A stretch of DNA of 64,000 nucleotides from Cryptomeria japonica (Eukaryota > Streptophyta > Pinopsida > Cupressales > Cupressaceae), in contig NC_081409.1 in NCBI RefSeq assembly GCF_030272615.1, positions 614,528,755 to 614,592,754 on the forward strand, given 5' to 3'. A model generated the notes under the pieces. The model had not been told where the DNA came from and did no database searches. It saw only the letters and a list, made by a program, of their open reading frames with translations. Each line of letters opens with the position of its first letter. The stretch's first letter is position 1. The translations under genes and the position numbers were made by a program. Below, piece after piece: positions 11,238-24,689 of the stretch.

Positions 11238-14200
11238 GGAAATCTCAATCCAACGAAGGTGCGTTAGTTCGTTCTTACCCACCATTAAACGTTTTAGTCG
11301 TTAAATATTGCAAGTTAGCACGAGATTTTTTCCCATGCAATGGTTGATAATCAAATTTTCATATGATAAATAAGAAAAATAAGGTTGTTTTAGATGTAAT
11401 TGTTTGGTTGGAGCTGTTACAGTAATTTTGCAGATGATTTGATATAGTCTATGAAAGAAATATAAAATTGTTATACAAATAGAAGAACATTAAAATAATA
11501 TTTGGTTCTTGGACAGTAGGTGTTCAAATCATATGACAGATAAATAGATGATTCAATGCAAAGTGAAGTTAAATTTAGAAATGATAAATAGGTTGATATA
11601 ATGGAAGTCCAGACTAAGCAAAGGAGAAACTACACATATTCATTAAATTTTGTTTGGATATCAATGAAAAAATACAAAATTGAAACACAAATAAATTGCT
11701 CTAATTATTCAAGTTTTTCAATATAATGAGCTTTACATACAGCTCACTTTTGAGCAGATTTAGTTTTGATTTCTTTTAAATATAATGTTAATGCTTTTTA
11801 AACATTATCATAATCTTTCAATTAGTGACTGTGCAATCTTTTCTAAAGCTAGTTTTTGGTGCACAATAATAATTGGATTTTTCATTAAGGATGGACAAAT
11901 TATTTTTTTAGTAGGTTCTTACAAGATAGTATATGAAGTTATGTAAAATGTTTTAGTCATAAGTTATATATGTTGTTGGAGATCATAAAAATTAATTTGA
12001 TATCTCAATAACAATTGTAAGCTTATTTTTTATTGTAATTATAAATATAAAAATTTAATATTGAGTTTCTTATAATCAAATCCCAATAAATGTAGAGTTG
12101 ATTTGCTAAACTAGTAAGAGTTTGAAGAAGGTGAGTTGTACCAATCTAATAAAAGAAAATAAATGGTAAAAAAATATATTAAAGAACAGGGATAGTAAAC
12201 TCTCAACTTATTGAAAGTACACTTTTTTTTATTTTACTATCCTTAACTTCTAATAACATTATTGAAAAAAATTATACTAATTAACATTCAAAAAGAGCAA
12301 AACAAATCAATCACCTAGAAATAAAAGACCAATCTAAATGATTCATTTTCTTCCTTTCAAGAAAATTATCTATATGTCTACAAAATAGACTAATGATTAT
12401 TGAGAACAAAACATGAATGAAAAAAAAATTAAAAAATGATTTATTATAATGTAAATGTATTTAAATGAAAAAAAATGGAGTGAAGGAATCTAGTCACTAA
12501 AACAATATGGTCTCTAGAGGACCAAGATCAATATTTAGTATAAGACTCCAACACATACACATGGATGTTAGTACAATGTGCATAAAAAAAGTTGCAAGTA
12601 AAATGAATCTAGAAACTACAAAATAGAGAATAAAAAGGAATAATTAAGTGACTAATGTTTGAGAAATACTATTTTCTTTAATGAGTGATATTTAAAAAAG
12701 ATTTAAAGTAAGAAAAAGGAATCAAATCAAATATAAATTGTGGGATAAATCTTGCAAGCTAGGTAAAGAGGAAAGATTGTTAAGAATATATAAGAGTTTG
12801 TAAAAGTGGTCAAGTTTTTATTTTAATCTCTCAAATTTTATGAGAAATCAAGAGATTTGTGTGTATTTAAGATTGTAAGGTTAGGAAATAAAAATTGTCT
12901 ACAAATTATTAATAATGTTAAATATACATGTGATGATAAATAGAAATCAATAATCCAAATAATATGATAAATGTGAGATATAGAAAAACACACACACATA
13001 GATATATAATTATGCTATAAAATAATATTTGAAATTAAAATGGGAAGATACCTAGATGCAAGAGAAAATTTTCAAATAGAGTATTTTTAATATTCTTTAT
13101 AATTTTTTAAGAGGGATAAAAAGAGAGAATATATTTATTCAAGTCAATGTTGAATACAAGAGAAAATGACCTTGGAAAGAGAAGAAATAGATGGATGAGT
13201 AAATAGAGGATCTTACTAGAAAAGAGGGGTGTTTGGTTTGCTCAAGAAGAAAAGTAACAAGATTTAGAATTAATAAATAATAAGTTACATGTAAAGTGTA
13301 TGATGAATAGTAAAAATAAAGTTTACAAAAAATTTATTAAATGTTAAAAGATATGAAAAATTGAATAATAAATAAATAAAAAAGAATTTATCCAAAAAGA
13401 AAAAACATGCCTTATTCCTTCACAATTGAAAAAATCTTAGTAATCTACAAATAAAATAAAATCTACAACAATGGTTTTTAATGGTTTTATGAATATTTAT
13501 TGTACAATGAATAATAGAGAATATAATAATGAGCACAAGAAAATGTGAGTCAAAATTATGATGAAGCGATTGTGAGAGAAAAATTAGTACTAGCCAAAAA
13601 AAAATTAGAATGCTATTTTGAAAGAAAGGAAAAAAATTGAAATGGTGAAAATAGATCAATGCCACAATGAAAGCTAATATAAAATTTTCTTGGGAAGTCA
13701 CAACATTAATTAATGACTAAACCAATCAATTAAGGTGTGTTGGAAAATGCTACCATGACCATTAATATTTCCTTTTTTTTAATCTCAAGATGGATGAATT
13801 CACACTTTACTAATTTTGGATGAATTCACACTTTACTAATTTTAGTGCAAACATGCTAGATTCCAAGAATTAAGAGGTAAAAATATGATTAAATCACAAT
13901 AAAGTGAAGCATAAATTTAAACAAAATCACTAATTTTGACACAACATTTGGATATGAAAAAATGAGTAATATGATTGACTAGTGTAACCTAAAACATGCT
14001 AAGAGAGAAAATATGAAATTAAGTACAATTTATAAGGTGAAAATTATAAAGGGTGTACAATTATTTACATTACAAATATTATGTTATAAATAAATTAAAT
14101 TAAGATAAAAACCAACTAATGATCATGATGAAGTGTGATACAAATAATCATATACATCATTTGAAAAAATATAAAGACATTGATATAAAATTGATATAAA

Positions 14201-14657
14201 TGAGTACTTCATAAACTATAATCCCTACATAAAGGTATGTATGAATCATGGTAATGAGATTAAGGGGTATAAGAAATGTTTCCTAAAGAAATAAACCAAT
14301 GACTAACTAGTGACCAATTAATATTAATTAAATAGTAAATAAACTATATTGATAAAAAAGATGAAATGGGTATAAAGTACTATTTTATAAGAATAATTTG
14401 ACATTGGTCATGAAAGCATTTATAAGGAATGTTATAGAAATTGTCGTGAAGAAACATTTTTGTCACAAAAAAAAAATATAAATAAACTAATACTAAAAAA
14501 GTAAAAAGTAAGTACTTAGTGTATGCCTCATAAAAAAAAACATACCTCATGTACAAACTATTAAAAGAAAAAAATTATAAAATTAGTTTGGATCACAAAC
14601 CTAACAAACATTGTTTGATCTAAAGAGAAAAAAAATGTCTCAAGTATATGAAAATGA
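11238..14657. other. AT-rich intergenic DNA, no gene seen
   Basis: Long AT-rich stretch without a supportable coding region. A 26-bp tandem duplication (GGATGAATTCACACTTTACTAATTTT) lies at about 13791-13842. The 93-codon minus frame at 13420-13701 is Phe/Ile/Leu-rich, as any AT-rich DNA would give. Confidence 0.55.
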
Positions 14658-15127
14658 AATTATTACATATTTTATGTTACGTCTATAAATTATTGGAGTG
14701 TACATCATGGTATTAATTAATTGATGTTGCTTTCTATAAAAGCTTTCTTCCTCATGGTTTTTTATATGAATGATGAACAACCTACCTATAATACCCATCC
14801 TTCTAACTAGATTAAGTACCCATAATATTTTATAAGAACTATAATAGCTAGCTCAACTACAAAAACTCATTAAGGTTCACACTAAATCATGGTATTAATT
14901 ATTACATATTTTATGTTACGTCTATAAATTATTGGAGTGTACATCATGGGATTAATTAATTGATGTTGCTTTCTGTAAAAGCTTTCTTCCTCGTGGTTTT
15001 TTATATGAATGATGAACAACCTACCTATAATACCCATCCTTCTAACTAGATTAAGTACCCATAATATTTTATAAGAAATATAATGGCTATCTCAACTACA
15101 ACAACTCATTAAGGTTCACACTAAATC
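14658..15127. repeat. Near-identical 231-bp tandem duplication
   Basis: Copies lie at 14658-14888 and 14897-15127 (offset 239 bp) and differ at about eight positions, roughly 96-97% identity by eye. An 8-bp remnant separates them. The junction lies in ATCATGGTATTAATTA, a string that also occurs inside the unit near 14706. This suggests duplication by unequal exchange or slippage at short homology. Confidence 0.9.
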
Positions 15128-16247
15128 CCTCTAGTCACTATTTAGTACTATGTATGACACATCTACCTTGATGTCTAATAATGTTGACCTCACTTTGCTC
15201 AATATTCTTAATGTTGACCTCACTTCAAGCTCAACATTGTTAGTGCTACCAACCCCTTATCAAGATATACATTGATAATGAGACCAAAGACCAATATCAT
15301 ATTTTCTCCTATCATTATGAAATAAGAAGCCCCTATAATAAAAAAAAAAAAATCCAAAGAAAACTAATTGCTCTTAATCAAATCTTAAGAATAAGAAATT
15401 ATAACTACATCACCATATTATTAAAATAAAAAACCTCCCACTTTTAAAATAAAAAACCTCCTACAAATTTTTCCTCACAAGAAGTGTACTCATCCCCAAG
15501 AAATAAACTAAATATAGAAGGGAAAAAACCTCTCACCTCCTAGTGGATTCTCTAGCTTTTATTTTGATCCATAGATTTCATCCTTAGAAAATACTTTCTT
15601 TGACCATGTAGGATACCTCTTTTATGGTTATGTATTAGAATAACTAAAGTAACTAATGCAATTAAAATAATGTATGCTAGAGTGGTAAACATAATTTTCT
15701 TCTATAATTTATTTATTTATGGAGACTATTTTCTAGAAGGGCATACATAAATATAGTGTCTTGTACCATTACAGTTATATCATTTTTTATTTCTTTCATG
15801 ACTATTTGAACTAGTATATGAAAAAGAGATACTTTACTAATAATGGGAGCAAATAAAAAATTGGCATGATGTTGATCTTTATGTTTGGATGAATGTGGAG
15901 AATTGTCTATAGAATAATTCTAAAAATACTTTGGAAAATATGTGATTTCTCATTTTTTTTTTACTATAAGTTTTCTTGTCTTTTAAAAATAAACTTATTC
16001 TTTAATATTACCACTTTTATTCTTTATGAATTTATTTTCATGTTGAACAACAAATTTATAAATGGAATTAAAGGTTAGGTTATTATCATAGCATTGAGTT
16101 GTAACAATACTAAAATATTTGTATAATTTGAATTAAGTCAATTCAAATAATAGAAATTAATATATGATCATCAATTTTTTTACCTATAGTACTCTATTCC
16201 CATATCAATTTTTCCATACTAGAAATGTATTAAAAAATGTCTTCATC
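15128..16247. other. AT-rich intergenic DNA, no gene seen
   Basis: There is an A12 run near 15340. The small frame at 15893-16078 is Phe/Ile-rich and has no family features. Confidence 0.5.
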
Positions 16248-16259
16248 AATAGTAACTTC
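16248..16259 (+). repeat. Left TSD of the LINE-derived insertion
   Basis: AATAGTAACTTC, repeated exactly at 16907-16918 on the far side of the insertion. The first two A's of the right copy could equally belong to the A-rich tail, leaving at least 10 unambiguous bases. Confidence 0.8.
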
Positions 16260-16906
16260 TAAGGTGGTTGTGATGGAATCACAAGATCTTGGGGCATCCT
16301 CTCTGGATATCATAAATGGTGGGGGTGTTGAAGCTATGCAAGATTATCATGTTGAAACCCCTAAAGAGAGAGAGAATAGGCCTTAGGCTGCAATTTTTGG
16401 TGATAGCACTCCGACTATCAAATCTGATGGCGTTTCTGATAAGGCCATGCCTGCAGGGAGGAATACTGGTGATATTTATGAGATAGGGGTTGCAGGCATT
16501 CATTCTTAGGATAATGGTGTGCTGGTCTGGAATTACAAGGCAGTGCAAGTGGAAGAGGGTTGGATTTCTATTAAGGGAAAGAAAGATAAGCTCTCTAAGC
16601 CTTCTTTTGACATGACTCTGATCCCACAAGAGTAGCTCTAAATATAAATCTTGATGGTTCTTGGTTGGGGGCTGGTTTTAGGATGGTTGTTGGTTGTTCT
16701 TTTTGTAGCTTTGTTTTAGGTTGTGGGAGCCTATTTTTAAAAAACCCATGTATTTGGTTATGGGTGCCTTTTTACCCATGGTTGTCTGGTGCTTTTATGT
16801 TCCTTACGTTAGGACAAATTTCTGGTTGAGGGTTCTAGATCCATTCAAAATATGTTTATAAAGGGTTTCAAGTCCAGGTTCAAAACCTATTTTTGCCTTA
16901 ATAAAA
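16260..16906 (+). mobile_element. Internally deleted non-autonomous LINE copy (647 bp)
   Basis: A frame starts at ATG 16273 and runs to 16635 with two in-frame TAG stops. It ends in EGWISIKGKKDKLSKPSFDM, which resembles the C-terminal part of the first ORF of plant L1-type LINEs (inference from memory of the family). About 270 bp of 3' sequence follow, ending CAAAACCTATTTTTGCCTTAATAAAAAA. The LINE at 24.7-28.5 kb has almost the same end (28460-28486). Endonuclease and reverse transcriptase are missing, so this is a short copy presumably moved by a full LINE. Exact 12-bp TSDs flank it. Confidence 0.8.
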
Positions 16907-16918
16907 AATAGTAACTTC
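16907..16918 (+). repeat. Right TSD of the LINE-derived insertion
   Basis: AATAGTAACTTC, identical to 16248-16259, directly after the A-rich tail. Confidence 0.8.
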
Positions 16919-18230
16919 ATTATTAAGAAATTATAATAAAAGGTCAATTTTATTATACACTAGTTATTTTTCATATATGTCTTTGAGTGCTTTCCAATAT
17001 TTCTAATATTTAGTTATAATGTATTCTATGTGAATGAGTAACTGTGCATAAGATGAGGACATTAATAGTGCAATCACTCTCTTATCTCATTTTTAAACTC
17101 AACAAATTTAGCTACATGTATAGAAGGTGTGGGATAACTTTCAACTATTTCTTGAAGTTCATTAAAGATAGTCTTTCCCATGTTCATGCTCTATTTATTA
17201 TAGTTTTTTAGCTATCGTTCTCCTTATTTTTGAGATGTTTAGCCATGTTGATGGAAAAAAAAAGTAGGAATACTACTAGGATTGTTTGTTTACCCTCTAG
17301 TAAATCCTTGATATAATTCTAGTTTAATCCTAAGACCTATAGTTGATGTGTAGTTGACCACCTTGTCTATACATAAATTCAATAAATTTAAAAATTAATT
17401 AGAAAAATATAGTAGTGTTAGTTTCAATTGGTAATGCAACCTTTATATATTACAAAAACCTCACTCAAAATAAATTAATGTTAGTTTCCCACATAAAAAT
17501 TGAGAAAGAGGAAATTGAAATTATGATCTCTTCAAATCAAACAACACATAAACCTAAAAGTTTAGAAACTAATCTACTAGATCAACACTACAAAAGATAT
17601 GAACAAGGTGGACTAAAGATGCTAGACCAATAATGTCCAGAAAAAGAAAATATATTAAAGAGAAATGTATATAAATGGTTCTTCATGAACATGAAAATTT
17701 ATATTATTGAGAAATTCGTATGATCCGCTATGTACTCCACTTTCCTATGTTGTAGCTTTATTTGTAGTACTAGTGATACACATTAGTGATCCTCTACTCT
17801 TATATCCTTCTAGCTGCTTCTTTAGTGGTATTTAGTTTATTGGTAGTCCACAAATTGAGGATGAAAGATAAAATTGACACTTTTTGAATATTTTCTCACC
17901 AATTTGGTCCCAATCCATTCTCTTGGTTACTTGTACTAGTATAATTTTAAGGTCTATCTATCTTGATGATTAATTCAAGATGTTATTTCCAATTGAGAGG
18001 AAAGAATTATAATCTAGGAAGATTATAGAATTTTGGATCTTCCAAGTACTCTCCAATATTTCTTATTATAAATCTCACAAATCCTATTTTAATCTAATTG
18101 AACTAACCGTGACATCACATAGTTCTCCAAAACATTTGACATGATATTCAAATAGAAATCAGCTAATGTAGAGATTGCATATAAATCCAACTATATAATT
18201 TTAAATTTGGTTTCTCCTCATAATGCTACT
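16919..18230. other. AT-rich intergenic DNA, no gene seen
   Basis: No supportable gene or repeat family. The frame at 17415-17633 has no recognisable features. Confidence 0.5.
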
Positions 18231-19467
18231 TGCAGACCTCTAAAATTAATTAAATTAATATTTAATTAATTTAAGCCTTTCCACATAATTAATTAATTTA
18301 ATTGTGTTGATCCCCCTCCTCTTAAGGTTAATTTAATTTAATTTAATTGATCTTATCACTATAGTCCTGTGATTAATTTATCAAAATTAATTATTTCCCC
18401 ATTCTACTAAAGTTATCTCAAACATTATTTCTTCTAAAACTTTATTAGTTAATTTCAATTAACTAAGCTGATCATGTGATTCCTACAAATCACCCTTTTA
18501 TAATCCTATCATCTAGCCTAATTAATCACCTTCTAATCATGCTTATCATTTTCCTCAATTTTATATTCATTCACTCATTATCTCTCATGTCACATCGTTC
18601 TAACTTCCCCACTTGCATTATAATCCTCCAATAACTCACCTAATCAGTACCCTTAATTACTTGCGCATTCCTGATCACCTTGTTTAGGGATGGGTCAACT
18701 CCTTTCCATAAATGGCTTTCTTCTCCCACCCTCCAAACCTTAAATGCACCAACTTTGTCTCTTCCAAGGAATGTCAAATCCTTGCACATTCTCATGTCCC
18801 CTCTTCCCAAGGAATTTTTAATACCTTTTCTCATTTAGTCTTTTCATACAATCTTCTCTCTTAGAATTTTTAATTCCCCCTCCCTTCCTCCAAAGAATTT
18901 TATATTCCTTTTTATCTTCCCAATGTACTTGGGGAACTCTTCCCTATGTACTTGTTGGGTGTGGAGACAAGAAAGGCCTTTATGGCATATCTCTTGGATC
19001 CCACACTTTGTCCTCTTAATCTTCCTCCACCTTCTTTCAATCGTATCCCTCCATTTCAAATCAATCTTGGCCCTCCATTTTGGCCCCCTCCAATCTATAA
19101 ATTGGATTCTCCTCTCCTCACAAACCATCCATCATTTAAGTATTGTTATGTTGCTACTTTGAGTTCTAAATTCGTCCATTGCACCCTTGTTATGCCAAAA
19201 TCTTGTCATAGCCTAACCATCATCCCTCATATTTAGCCTATACTACTTACCATACCTTGTTATGTAGTGGAGATTAATCCATATTTATCCCTCATTAAAA
19301 GAGAAAATCAAGTGGAGTGTATGGTCACACTCTACTTCATCAAACTCAATCGGAAGAAGATGAAAGAATCTAGGTATAAAGGTTGTTTGTGTTTCTTTTG
19401 AATGGATTTTGGTGTTTTATTTGTGATTTATGCAACTAACCATTAGTCTATGTTTTTACCATCTTCA
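18231..19467 (+). repeat. Putative LTR of Gypsy-type derivative A
   Basis: It begins TGCAGACCTCTAAAATTAATT and ends ..ATCTTCA just before a primer-binding-site-like TGGCACGCCCGGTGGGAC. Length is 1237 bp. AT-rich TTAATTAATT strings dominate the first part. No second LTR was matched with confidence: the segment starting at 23626 has a similar opening but diverges. The left edge is therefore tentative, while the right edge is supported by the binding site. Confidence 0.5.
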
Positions 19468-19470
19468 TTT

Positions 19471-19488
19471 TGGCACGCCCGGTGGGAC
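19471..19488 (+). promoter_or_regulatory. tRNA primer-binding site of derivative A
   Basis: TGGCACGCCCGGTGGGAC follows a CA-ending segment by 3 nt. Binding sites of this GC-rich form are common in plant Ty3/Gypsy elements. It stands out sharply from its AT-rich surroundings. Confidence 0.6.
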
Positions 19489-22400
19489 CCCAAGTCCCTT
19501 ACATTTCACTTTTTTTTTTTGGTAGCAATTTCTTCACATGTTGTGGATCGACGCCTCCAACTATGCTTCAACGTCTCCACCTCTACTTTGGTGTCTCCGC
19601 AGACGCACATCGACATCTCCATTCAAATTTGTTTTCCTACCTGACCATTTTTGTGCAAGAATCTATGAATCGGTGTCTCTGCCTACAAATCAACATTTCC
19701 ACCTTTATTTCAACGTCTTTGTAGAGGTCGATTGGCACCTATGTTTCCTTTATTTTACTTCTTTTTTTCTATTTTTAAGTGTAAAATACTCAAAATAATA
19801 AGAAATGCACACATTAAGCTTTTAAAAACATAAGAGAATAGCATCTAGTTGTTTAGTGTTCATTTTTGGCAACCTACATTTTAGATTTTTTTCTTGATAA
19901 TAGTATTTTTAGACGTTTTGGACTAATCTTATTGGCAGGCTATGCTTCAACGCCTATGTAGATGTCAATGTCTCTGCTTGCAGATTGACATCTCCTCCTT
20001 TCTATTTTCCTGCCCTATCTCTGCATTTAAAATTTTTAATTTTGAGCTAATTGTTTTTCTACAGAACTAGAATCAACGTCTCTGCACACCTAGGTCGGTG
20101 TCTTCGCATAGTTATCTTTCCCACTTCTTTTCAAATTTGCAGGATAACACTCTTCTGCATAGGACCTCAATCGGCATCTGCACCTGCACTTTATCATCTA
20201 CGATATAAGTATTTTTATCTAAAAAACTTTGCTAACTTTTCTTTGTTTTACAGTCCCTCATGTGTCCAAGTCTAAAAATCACTACTACTAATCACTTTTT
20301 GTTGGACGTTTGTCAAAAAATTTGATTTTTCACTAAAATTAGCTTTCCTTTTTCATGTTTTAGCTTAGACAACATCTTTTTGGGGGGTTAAAATGAATCA
20401 TTGTCTTCCATGTTTGGTGTGCTTGCACTAGTGTAGGGCAAACCCACCATTACACTGAGAATCCTCTCCCCTCGCCTTCATAGACCTTGGGTGTAAGAGA
20501 AAAGTGATTAACAACACCCAAATTTTCTTTTTTGAGTAGAGAAGCACCTCTTAGGGGCCTCATCATGTTTCAAAATTGAGGTACGTCAGGGATATCATCT
20601 CTCCTAGTGGGATCTCCACTTGGACGACTTCTTGACTACGGCTCCTATTGCAGTCTAAGTCGTAAAGCTCATAGACAAGACACACAACATTCAGGACCAT
20701 ACTAGAGGGACATCGAATGATAAAGTTAATTTTAAATGATAAACGGAAAAATGCAGAAATTTAAACTAGATGCGAATGAAAGTTTCATTGTTTTTTTATT
20801 TTCCTCTTTTTTTTTAAAATTGTTTTTAGATTTTTAAACATTTGAAAATTTAAAAGACTAAATGCACTTAGATGAAGTAGAAAGCAAGAAATGCAAAGAT
20901 AATCCTGATTCATGTCAGGTTCACAAAAATGTAATGGAGGTAATTTGCCACCTTAAGGATGATGGATCCTTGAGTACAAATTGTCCTTCCAATTAACTCT
21001 GGGAACTGGTGCTAAGATGAGCCAGGGGATAAGAGATTTATGTGAGAAGTGTCAAACACCCGAGAAGCATCTATGGACAACTCTGCAGAGCCTCTGTCCT
21101 CAGCATGAGAACACAGATCTAGGACACCAGCACGACGTGTTGTCGTCCTGTATGGACGAGGTACATAGTTCATACAGAAAGCTCTATGTGTGATTACGAT
21201 GCAATAAAAGTACATAAAACAATGAAACTAAACTAGTAAACGTGATATATGAAATAACGAAAATATAATGGAAGGAGAAAAGAGAAGGGAGTAGACAAAC
21301 AAAAGGTCCACAATATGAAGCCTCCCGCAAGTTAAAATCCTCTTCACAGCAGTGTACCTACACACATGCAAGAAAGGAAAATGTTGGGGGTTGTGTTTTG
21401 GAGTTTGCCTAAGTCAAACCCCCGTTTTTGTGTTTCCACCTCCACTAACAACCCAAGAAAGCCACGAGAAAGATAAATGATAAAGAGAATAACAATGTAA
21501 TGTAAAATTGGAAATAACGTTGATAAATATGCAAAAGAGAGGATTAAGACAACTCCCCTATCACGAACAGAGATTGGAATGCTTGGAAGTGCTTGGAATG
21601 GTGTGCTTGGAATACTTGGTAATGTTGTAACAATGGTGGTGTTGATAGTATGTTTTCCAAAATGGTCTCCAAGAGCTCAAATTGCAAGAAGATTGCCAAA
21701 CTTTTCAAAGAATCCCTTCCAAATGCCTCCAAAGTGAAAGATAAAGGCCCAAGAAGGAATTCGAATGTTGGTGGGAACATGCAGAGGCATTATGATTCCT
21801 TCCGAGAACAGGCATAATGCTCAAATGACCACGTGAAAACTATCAAATTTGTAGAATGCTAGCATGTTGTGCAGACGTCTTCATGTCGTGCCTGTGTCCT
21901 CGAAGGTGATAGGATGGCAGAGTTGGCAATGATTCAGGAAGAGCTGACATGGATGGTTTGAGTGGACACAAGGACATGATGGTGGATCCTAACCTCCGAT
22001 GACATGGATAAAAATCACCATTTGTCACAATAAAAACATAAGATAATATTTTTGATATTACAGAGGGGAGTCAGTGCCACCAGATCTCTATCTATCCACT
22101 TTGTCTAGGCATCTGGAGAAATCCAAGTGGGGATCCAATAAGTAGAATCCACTTTCTGGCCTAGGTTGTATGTCTTTTGCTTGTCTTCATTGTTTATACT
22201 CATAAATTTTATCACATTGGGCTAATGTAGACCCCCCTCTTTCACACTTGCTCCAAGCTTTACCTTGGCCAATGTGTTTGCATTGTTTAACATTCTAGAA
22301 CCACTTTTCACTCATGCACCATAAACCCAAGTCGCTTAAACACCCCACGAAATCTATTTACTACCAAGTCAAGAAGAATCCTAGCTTTAAGCAAATCCTC

Positions 22401-23625
22401 AAGTGTCACAAGTTCTTGTACATCAAATGGAAACTCTTGTTGAAACATCGTATCTTTCTACACCATTTTCACAATTATCTACAAGGTTATGTAAATGAGT
22501 TTGATGAAGAACCATTGGGATCTCATGCTTTCTGTTAAAGATCAGGATTATCCCAATCCCTTAATAAGAGTGATCGTATCTCAGTGTCTAATTTGCCTCT
22601 ACTAGAAATCACTTATTGAGTCATTTCCCATCTAAGGTAGCCTTCACTCCATTTACTTTCTTCAATCCATCTTCTTCCATGGTCATTGCCATTTTAACCT
22701 TTGAGGACTTAGCACATTATTCCAACCAACAACCTTAATCTAATTTCAATAAGTCAATCAAACAAACTCCTAATCCAAGATCAACACTTTACAAAGTTTT
22801 ACTTTAAAGACCTTTTATCATTTGTCAAATCCTTAATTATCCTTGTGCTTGAAAAAGAATATATCTCAAGTATATTGTTCAATTGATCTTTAATTATTTG
22901 GGTTGATCAAAACCCTAATCCCTTGTCTTATGTTGCTTAGGAACAAATTCTATCCTAAGTAGAAGAAGACTTGATCCAATCTTAATCCAAAGGTCTGAGT
23001 TTCACCTAGCTTGGTTGTTACCTCAAGCTTTGTGGTTTGCATCATCAACCACTACACCTCATCTATGTCCTAATCCAAGGACTAAGATATCTTCCAAATT
23101 AATCTCATCCTAATCCAAGGGCCATCCAAAATTAAACCAAATTCAAATTTTATAAGTCCTTCCACCACTTTTCTCATCAAGTAAATTCAAGATGACTTGT
23201 CATTTCCATCCTTCTCATTCTTGAGGTTACCCATGTATGGTCTTGACTTGCTTCCAAAAAGCGAAGATGGTTGCTGAAGGAAATGAGATGCCTAAATCTA
23301 TTCTCCTTGTTGATCATGAACTCCAACAAGAAGAACAATTAGTTCATCAACCTGAGCACTCCCCACATCTGAAAACCTTTATGGATGATCCTTACAATCA
23401 AGAAATGATAGAAAAAATTCTTCAAAGTTGATCCCAATTGTCTTGTAGCTTATCTTATCAGTCAAGGGGAACAATTACATCAATGCTAGCTTACCTCCTA
23501 TTAGCACCATTATTGCCTCACATCCCTTCATTAGCTCACAACCTCCTGTCTCATCCTATCTATATATTGGTGGTGGTATATCATCCATATCCACATATTT
23601 TCCAAACTCCAATCAAGGTCACTAC
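19489..23625 (+). mobile_element. Non-coding interior of Gypsy-type derivative A
   Basis: 4.1 kb after the primer-binding site with no gag or pol similarity that I can see; only short frames occur. 19540-20180 holds degenerate repeats of a (A/T)CGRYRTCTCYGC-like motif. 20381-20640 is similar (about 70% by eye) to 29320-29575, which also lies less than 1 kb beyond a binding-site-like sequence. A C-rich tract (GTAGACCCCCCTCTTTCAC) near 22227-22245 could be a polypurine tract on the minus strand. The interior fits a large non-coding retrotransposon derivative, or a heavily decayed Gypsy element. Confidence 0.45.
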
Positions 23626-24689
23626 TGTAGACACTTAAAAATGTTTCCTTAATCTGCACTAATTATTTGCCCTATTAATTAAAAAATTATTTAATTAAAC
23701 TAATTAAATTTTTCCAAATTAATTTTAATCATTGCACCTCAACATTAGTAATTATTCTATTTCTATCTTATTAATCAATTAATCATTTAACCATTTCTAT
23801 ATAATTAATTAAATATTTATTATTTAATTAATTACGATTTAATCCTTTAATTAAATAATCTTTATTATTTGACTAAATTAAATTTCAAATAATTAAATAA
23901 TTTATTTAAATTATTGAATCAACTAACTCATTCTTTCCAAATATTCAAAATTCAAAATCCAAAAATCCCAAATTCCAATTTCATCAAATTTCAATTAATT
24001 ACATGTTCATTTCACTTTTTGAAAATCCAAATTCAAATAAAATGCAATTTCATGTCAAAATCCTATAGCACATGTTGGAAATCTAACTTTCAGTGACTTT
24101 AAGTTTGACTGGACAATTAATTCAGTCAAGTAAGCAATCTATTCATTCATCTCCCCAATTAACTCAATTAACTCCTCAATCAACTTTTCCAACTCCAAAT
24201 CATCTTTTTGGAACAAAGCAATCAATTTAGTTAACAGACCAATAAAATCAATTCACTAATCAATCAATCCATTTGACTCATCAATCAAATGAATTTAACT
24301 CCCAATCAATTTTGTCTCAAGCAATCTTAGCCATTGATCAATTTTATTCTAGAATGAATCTCAACCATCCATTCTCATCCTCCTGAATCTATAAATTTAG
24401 CATCGATTCTCTCAATTTTCTAAACCACTATCTTCGAAACTATTTTGCCATCTTTATGTAGGAATCACAATGTGATGCTGAGAGCCACACAACACAATAT
24501 TGGAGAAGAGAAATGGAAACCATGATTCAAATCAGTAGAGGGGGTTTTCATTAGATTGTTATTCATTCTATTGATTTTGATTCTAATTCATTGTCATTTA
24601 TTAGATTTTATTAATTAAAATTGAATTCTAGTGGTTAATTCATATATTCTAACTAATTATGTATAAAATCCCTGTAAAACAGATGGTGA
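23626..24689 (+). repeat. Putative LTR of Gypsy-type derivative B, left part
   Basis: It opens TGTAGACACTTAAAAATG, a typical opening of plant Gypsy LTRs, and continues with AT-rich TTAATTAA-rich DNA. The LTR appears to be interrupted by a LINE from about 24690 and to resume near 28500, where GATTTGGTGTTTTGTAGTTTATG resembles the end of LTR A (near 19405-19435). No polypurine tract precedes 23626, so it is read as a 5' LTR. Confidence 0.4.

Noticed and set aside
18640-19236. Overlapping frames on both strands, up to 96 codons
   Set aside because: They lie in a putative LTR, overlap each other and match no family known to me.
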